Shown here in pieces: positions 58,393-64,000 of a DNA stretch of 64,000 bases; position 1 is the first letter of the stretch; each line of letters starts with the position of its first letter. Under the pieces are notes generated by a model, which had not been told where the DNA came from, did not search any database, and saw only the letters and a list, made by a program, of their open reading frames with translations. A program made the translations under genes and the position numbers. Where the stretch lies: NCBI GenBank assembly GCA_018902545.1, contig JAHIQM010000015.1, forward strand, positions 310,001-374,000, given 5' to 3'. This stretch comes from Pseudomonadota bacterium (GTDB lineage: Bacteria > Desulfobacterota > Desulfovibrionia > Desulfovibrionales > Desulfomicrobiaceae).

Positions 58393-58968
58393 TCAGGCCG
58401 GTTGGTTGATGCCCGTCAGGTATTGGTCCACAGTCACGCAGGACATGCCCGCATCGCGGATGTCGCGGATATTGGCCTGGTGGATTTCGTTCGTCCGCGA
58501 GGACGATGCATCGGTCAAGAGGCTCATGTGGTAACCCAGGCTCAGGCCGTCGAAGAGGGTCGTGCGCAGGCAAAAGGGAAGCTGTGTGCCGGTCACGGCC
58601 AGGTGGGTCACGCCCTTGCGGCGCAGTATCAGGTCCAGTTCCGTGAACATGAAAGCGCTGAAGCGCTGCTTGACGATGCGGTATTCGCCCTCCACGGGCT
58701 CGAGGCCGGGCGCGATGCGAACTCCCTGGGTGCCGGGAACGACCATGTTTTTTTCTTTCAGGGCGTGAAGACGGGTGATCTCCACGTCCGATCCGTCGGC
58801 GCGGTACTCGCGCACGATGTGAAAGACCGGCAGGCCAAGGTCGCGAAATCGGCCCAGGACCCTGCGGATGACCGGGATGGTGGCGTGGGCGCCGGGTACT
58901 TCGCAGGCCCCGCCGGGCACGGCGAAGTCGTGTTGCATGTCGATGATGAGCAGCGCGTGGCTGTCCAT
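58393..58968 (-). CDS. Isochorismatase-family cysteine hydrolase
   Basis: MDSHALLIIDMQHDFAVPGGA; KQRFSAFMFTELDLILRRKGVTHLAVTGTQLPFCLRTTLFDGLSLGYHMSLLTDA. Confidence 0.88.
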   Translation of the reverse strand: MDSHALLIIDMQHDFAVPGGACEVPGAHATIPVIRRVLGRFRDLGLPVFHIVREYRADGSDVEITRLHALKEKNMVVPGTQGVRIAPGLEPVEGEYRIVKQRFSAFMFTELDLILRRKGVTHLAVTGTQLPFCLRTTLFDGLSLGYHMSLLTDASSSRTNEIHQANIRDIRDAGMSCVTVDQYLTGINQPA

Positions 58969-59105
58969 GGCTTCTCCGGGTTGTCATTGTGAAAAATCTG
59001 CCCTAGTGCGTGAACTCGGGCATGGGTCCGCTTTCTAGCCGGAGCATCCGCCCTCGGCAAGAGACTCTTTTATCCCCAAGACCAACGAGTCGGGAGTATA
59101 CGTTC

Positions 59106-61622
<2,517 letters not shown>

Positions 61623-61629
61623 TCAGCGA

Positions 61630-61659
61630 CGAAAACCCCGGGTAGCGCCGGGGTTTTCG
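61630..61659 (+). terminator. Rho-independent terminator of secA
   Basis: cgaaaaccccgggtagcgccggggttttcgt: GC-rich stem flanked by A and T runs. Confidence 0.8.
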
Positions 61660-61669
61660 TTTGCAAAGA

Positions 61670-61975
61670 TCACCACACTGCCGGTGGCTTCTGACTGGTG
61701 TGGAAGACGCGCAATATTTCGACGACGCCTTTTCGGACCCGGTACGGCAGGAGGTAGGGATAGTTCACCAGAACCAGTTCTCTGGTCCCGGGGACGCGCC
61801 CTGCACGTCCGACTTCCGGGAAGTGGGCGAGATCAGCGCTCCGTTTTCTGATTTCGGCATATACGTTCATGGCCATTTCAGGATCGTCGAGAGCGATGTG
61901 GTCCATTTGGAGGTCAAGATCGCGGAGCGCAGCTCGAAGCCACTTAACCCGCACGGTAGCTCCACTTCGCGTCAA
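61670..61975 (-). CDS. RelE/ParE-family toxin
   Basis: VKWLRAALRDLDLQMDHIALDDPEMAMNVYAEIRKRSADLAHFPEVGRAGRVPGTRELVLVNYPYLLPYRVRKGVVEILRVFHTSQ. Confidence 0.88.
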   Translation of the reverse strand: MTRSGATVRVKWLRAALRDLDLQMDHIALDDPEMAMNVYAEIRKRSADLAHFPEVGRAGRVPGTRELVLVNYPYLLPYRVRKGVVEILRVFHTSQKPPAVW

Positions 61976-62186
61976 TCGCGGTCAATTCCTCGTCCGTGGC
62001 GAAGTCACCTGCGTCCGCTTCCTGCAGGGCTTTGCGGATTTCGGCGACCTGCCACGCCTCGCGTGCAATGTATTCTTCCATCGCCTGGTTGATGAGGAAC
62101 GCGCGGGATCGTGCGGTTTTTTTCGCTAACTCGTTGAATTTAAGGATCAGCTCTTCACTGGTTCGGATCGAAATCTGGGTGGACAT
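61944..62186 (-). CDS. Ribbon-helix-helix antitoxin of the RelE/ParE pair
   Basis: MSTQISIRTSEELILKFNELAKKTARSRAFLINQAMEEYIAREAWQVAEIRKALQEADAGDFATDEEL; overlaps the toxin ORF. Confidence 0.87.
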   Translation of the reverse strand: MSTQISIRTSEELILKFNELAKKTARSRAFLINQAMEEYIAREAWQVAEIRKALQEADAGDFATDEELTAIDAKWSYRAG

Positions 62187-62305
62187 GGCGTACTCCTCAA
62201 AAGTTGTGATTCAATGTAATCTTTTTGATCACAATCGTCGAGGCTTTCTCACTTTCAGATCTTAATCCGCGACGATTTTCCTTTATCTCGTGGTGTAAAA
62301 ACAAG

Positions 62306-62345
62306 AACGGCGCAGGCCGGGGATCACACCCCGGCCCGCGCCGTT
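62306..62345 (-). terminator. Rho-independent terminator for the glycine-betaine ABC genes
   Basis: aacggcgcaggccggggatcacaccccggcccgcgccgtt stem-loop; T-run on the minus strand. Confidence 0.8.
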
Positions 62346-62367
62346 CAGCGTCGTATTCAGACCGCCG

Positions 62368-63207
62368 TTATTTGCCCATCCAGCCCTTCACGGTATCCGG
62401 GTATTCTTTCAGGAAGCGTTGAGCGTTTTCCTCGGGGCTGCCGCCTTCCTGGTTCCAGGCCATGACCATCTGCAGCTGAGCCGGGGAATCCCACTTGAAG
62501 TTGGAGAAGAAGGCGTGCACTTCAGGCATGTCCTTGTCCAGGCCCTTGCGCACAATGGCCTCGATTTTTTCCTCGCCGCCCAGCACGCCCTTGGGGTCAT
62601 CCAGGTATTTGAGTTCCCACTTGCCGAACATCCAATGCGGGGACCAGGCGGTGACGACCACCCATTCCTGATTCTTGATGGCGTTGTCCAGGGCAGCGGT
62701 CATGGTTGCACCAGAGCCTTCCATGAGTTCGAGTTTGTTCAGGTTATAGTCAGCCATGGCCTGCTCGGAGAGCTTCATGAGCCCCGCGCCGGGGTCTATG
62801 CCGATGATCTTGCCGCTGAACTTGTCGGCGTTGGCATTGAGTTCCTCGATGGAGCCTATGGTCACGTAGGCAGGCACGGCCCAACCAAGCTTGGCCCCGC
62901 CGGAAACCACGGACACTTTTTCGACCTTGTCCTTGACCTTCTCATAGTAGTCGGCGTGGGTCACGGGCAGCCAGGCCGTGACCATGGCGTCCACGTCACC
63001 TGTGCCCAGGGCCTGCCACATGGCCGCTGCCGCGACAGGCAGAGTTTCGACTTCATAGCCCATTTGCTCCAGGGCGGCCTTGGCCGTCGCGGTGCTGGCC
63101 GTGGCGCAGTCCCATTCCACGTAGGCGATGCGGACTTTGCCTTTGGAGGCGAGGGCCGGGGCGGCCACAAACATCAGACAGATAAGGGTGAGTAGAATTT
63201 TTCTCAT
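62368..63207 (-). CDS. Glycine betaine/proline ABC transporter substrate-binding protein
   Basis: Signal peptide; KVRIAYVEWDCATASTATAKAALEQMGYEVETLPVAAAAMWQALGTGDVDAMVTAWLPVTHADYYEKVKDKV. Confidence 0.92.
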   Translation of the reverse strand: MRKILLTLICLMFVAAPALASKGKVRIAYVEWDCATASTATAKAALEQMGYEVETLPVAAAAMWQALGTGDVDAMVTAWLPVTHADYYEKVKDKVEKVSVVSGGAKLGWAVPAYVTIGSIEELNANADKFSGKIIGIDPGAGLMKLSEQAMADYNLNKLELMEGSGATMTAALDNAIKNQEWVVVTAWSPHWMFGKWELKYLDDPKGVLGGEEKIEAIVRKGLDKDMPEVHAFFSNFKWDSPAQLQMVMAWNQEGGSPEENAQRFLKEYPDTVKGWMGK

Positions 63208-63226
63208 ACGTTTCTCCTTTTGATTT

Positions 63227-64000
63227 TTAATTTTCTTTGCGGGTGCCCAGCTTCTGCAGCACCCGGTCCAGGATCATGGCCACGATGACGATGGCGATGC
63301 CCGCCTCGAACCCGCGTCCCATCTGCAGGCGCTGGATGGCCTTCCATACTTCTCCGCCGAGCCCCTTGGCGCCGATCATGGACGCGATGACAACCATGGA
63401 CAGGGCCAGCATGACCGTCTGATTGATGCCGGCCATGATGGTCGGCGAGGCCAGGGGCAGGTCCAGCTTGAACAGCCGCTGCATGCGCGTCGCGCCGAAG
63501 GCGGTGGAGCATTCCACAAGCTCCGCAGGAATCTGCCGGATGCCGAGGCACGTGAAGCGGATCGCTGGAGGCATGGAAAAGATGACTGTGGAAAAAATGG
63601 CCGCAGTCTTGCCCAGACCGAAAAACGGGATGGCCGGGATCAGGTAGACAAAGGCGGGCATGGTCTGCATCACGTCGAGGATGGGCATGACAACCTTGTA
63701 TGCACCCTTGCTGATGGCCACGCAGATGCCCAGCGGCACGCCGATGGCGATGGCGCAGAGTGTTGCCACCACGACCAGGGCGAGGGTGCTTACCGTCGCA
63801 GCCCAGAGACCCATGTTCCAGATCAGGGCCAGGCCCAGGGCGCTGCCCACGGTGAGTTTGCGGTCTTTGGTCAGAAACCACACGCCAACTCCTACGAGCA
63901 CGATGAAAACCGGGATCGGCACAAGCAGGAGCCCGCTTTCCATGGCTCCCAAGACTGTTTCCACCACCTTGGCGCTGGCCTTGGTGATAAACGACAGGTG
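63227..64000 (-). CDS. Glycine betaine/proline ABC transporter permease, 5' end likely beyond the window
   Basis: VVATLCAIAIGVPLGICVAISKGAYKVVMPILDVMQTMPAFVYLIPAIPFFGLGKTAAIFSTVIFSMPPAIRFT; the frame stays open to the window edge (HLSFITKASAKVVETV...). Confidence 0.9.
   Translation of the reverse strand, partial: HLSFITKASAKVVETVLGAMESGLLLVPIPVFIVLVGVGVWFLTKDRKLTVGSALGLALIWNMGLWAATVSTLALVVVATLCAIAIGVPLGICVAISKGAYKVVMPILDVMQTMPAFVYLIPAIPFFGLGKTAAIFSTVIFSMPPAIRFTCLGIRQIPAELVECSTAFGATRMQRLFKLDLPLASPTIMAGINQTVMLALSMVVIASMIGAKGLGGEVWKAIQRLQMGRGFEAGIAIVIVAMILDRVLQKLGTRKEN

Overview
This 64 kb window reads as chromosomal DNA from a sulfate-reducing Desulfovibrionales-like deltaproteobacterium; the taxon is inferred from gene content only. 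It has three parts. (1) 1-3.8 kb: conserved genes (response regulator/TPR protein, U32 peptidase, ComEA-like HhH protein). (2) About 3.9-44.8 kb: a mosaic surface-glycan/protein-glycosylation region. It holds several MNT/HEPN (MntA-HepT type) modules around gmd-fcl, a Wzx flippase, AT-rich glycosyltransferase islands, a nested pair of ISL3-like IS remnants, a complete pglB-C-D-E-F N-glycosylation operon (STT3/PglB with WWDYG plus UDP-diNAc-bacillosamine genes), cysC-cysQ, rmlACB, Wzm/Wzt, more glycosyltransferases and methyltransferases, a WbaP-like initiating transferase, an O-antigen ligase/polymerase, MsbA, a YrbL-like kinase, a GT4 and a polysaccharide deacetylase. (3) About 44.9-64 kb: housekeeping genes (larB, an NtrC-like regulator with an atypical receiver, an aminotransferase, ffh-rpsP-khpA-rimM-trmD(fusion)-rplS-rnhB-yraN-rsmI, PTS IID-HPr-EI, smpB, isochorismatase, secA, a ParDE-like TA pair, glycine-betaine ABC genes). 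The strongest items for follow-up are: (a) the pglBCDEF operon; (b) a roughly 120-160 bp MITE-like dispersed repeat with terminal inverted repeats, found four times in the same orientation, two copies of which bracket the pgl-cys cassette; (c) duplicated MntA/HepT modules bracketing gmd-fcl; (d) an AT-rich orphan gene with GT42/DUF115-like motifs. No CRISPR array, rRNA or tRNA gene was recognised. Calls come from reading motifs by eye; no searches were run.
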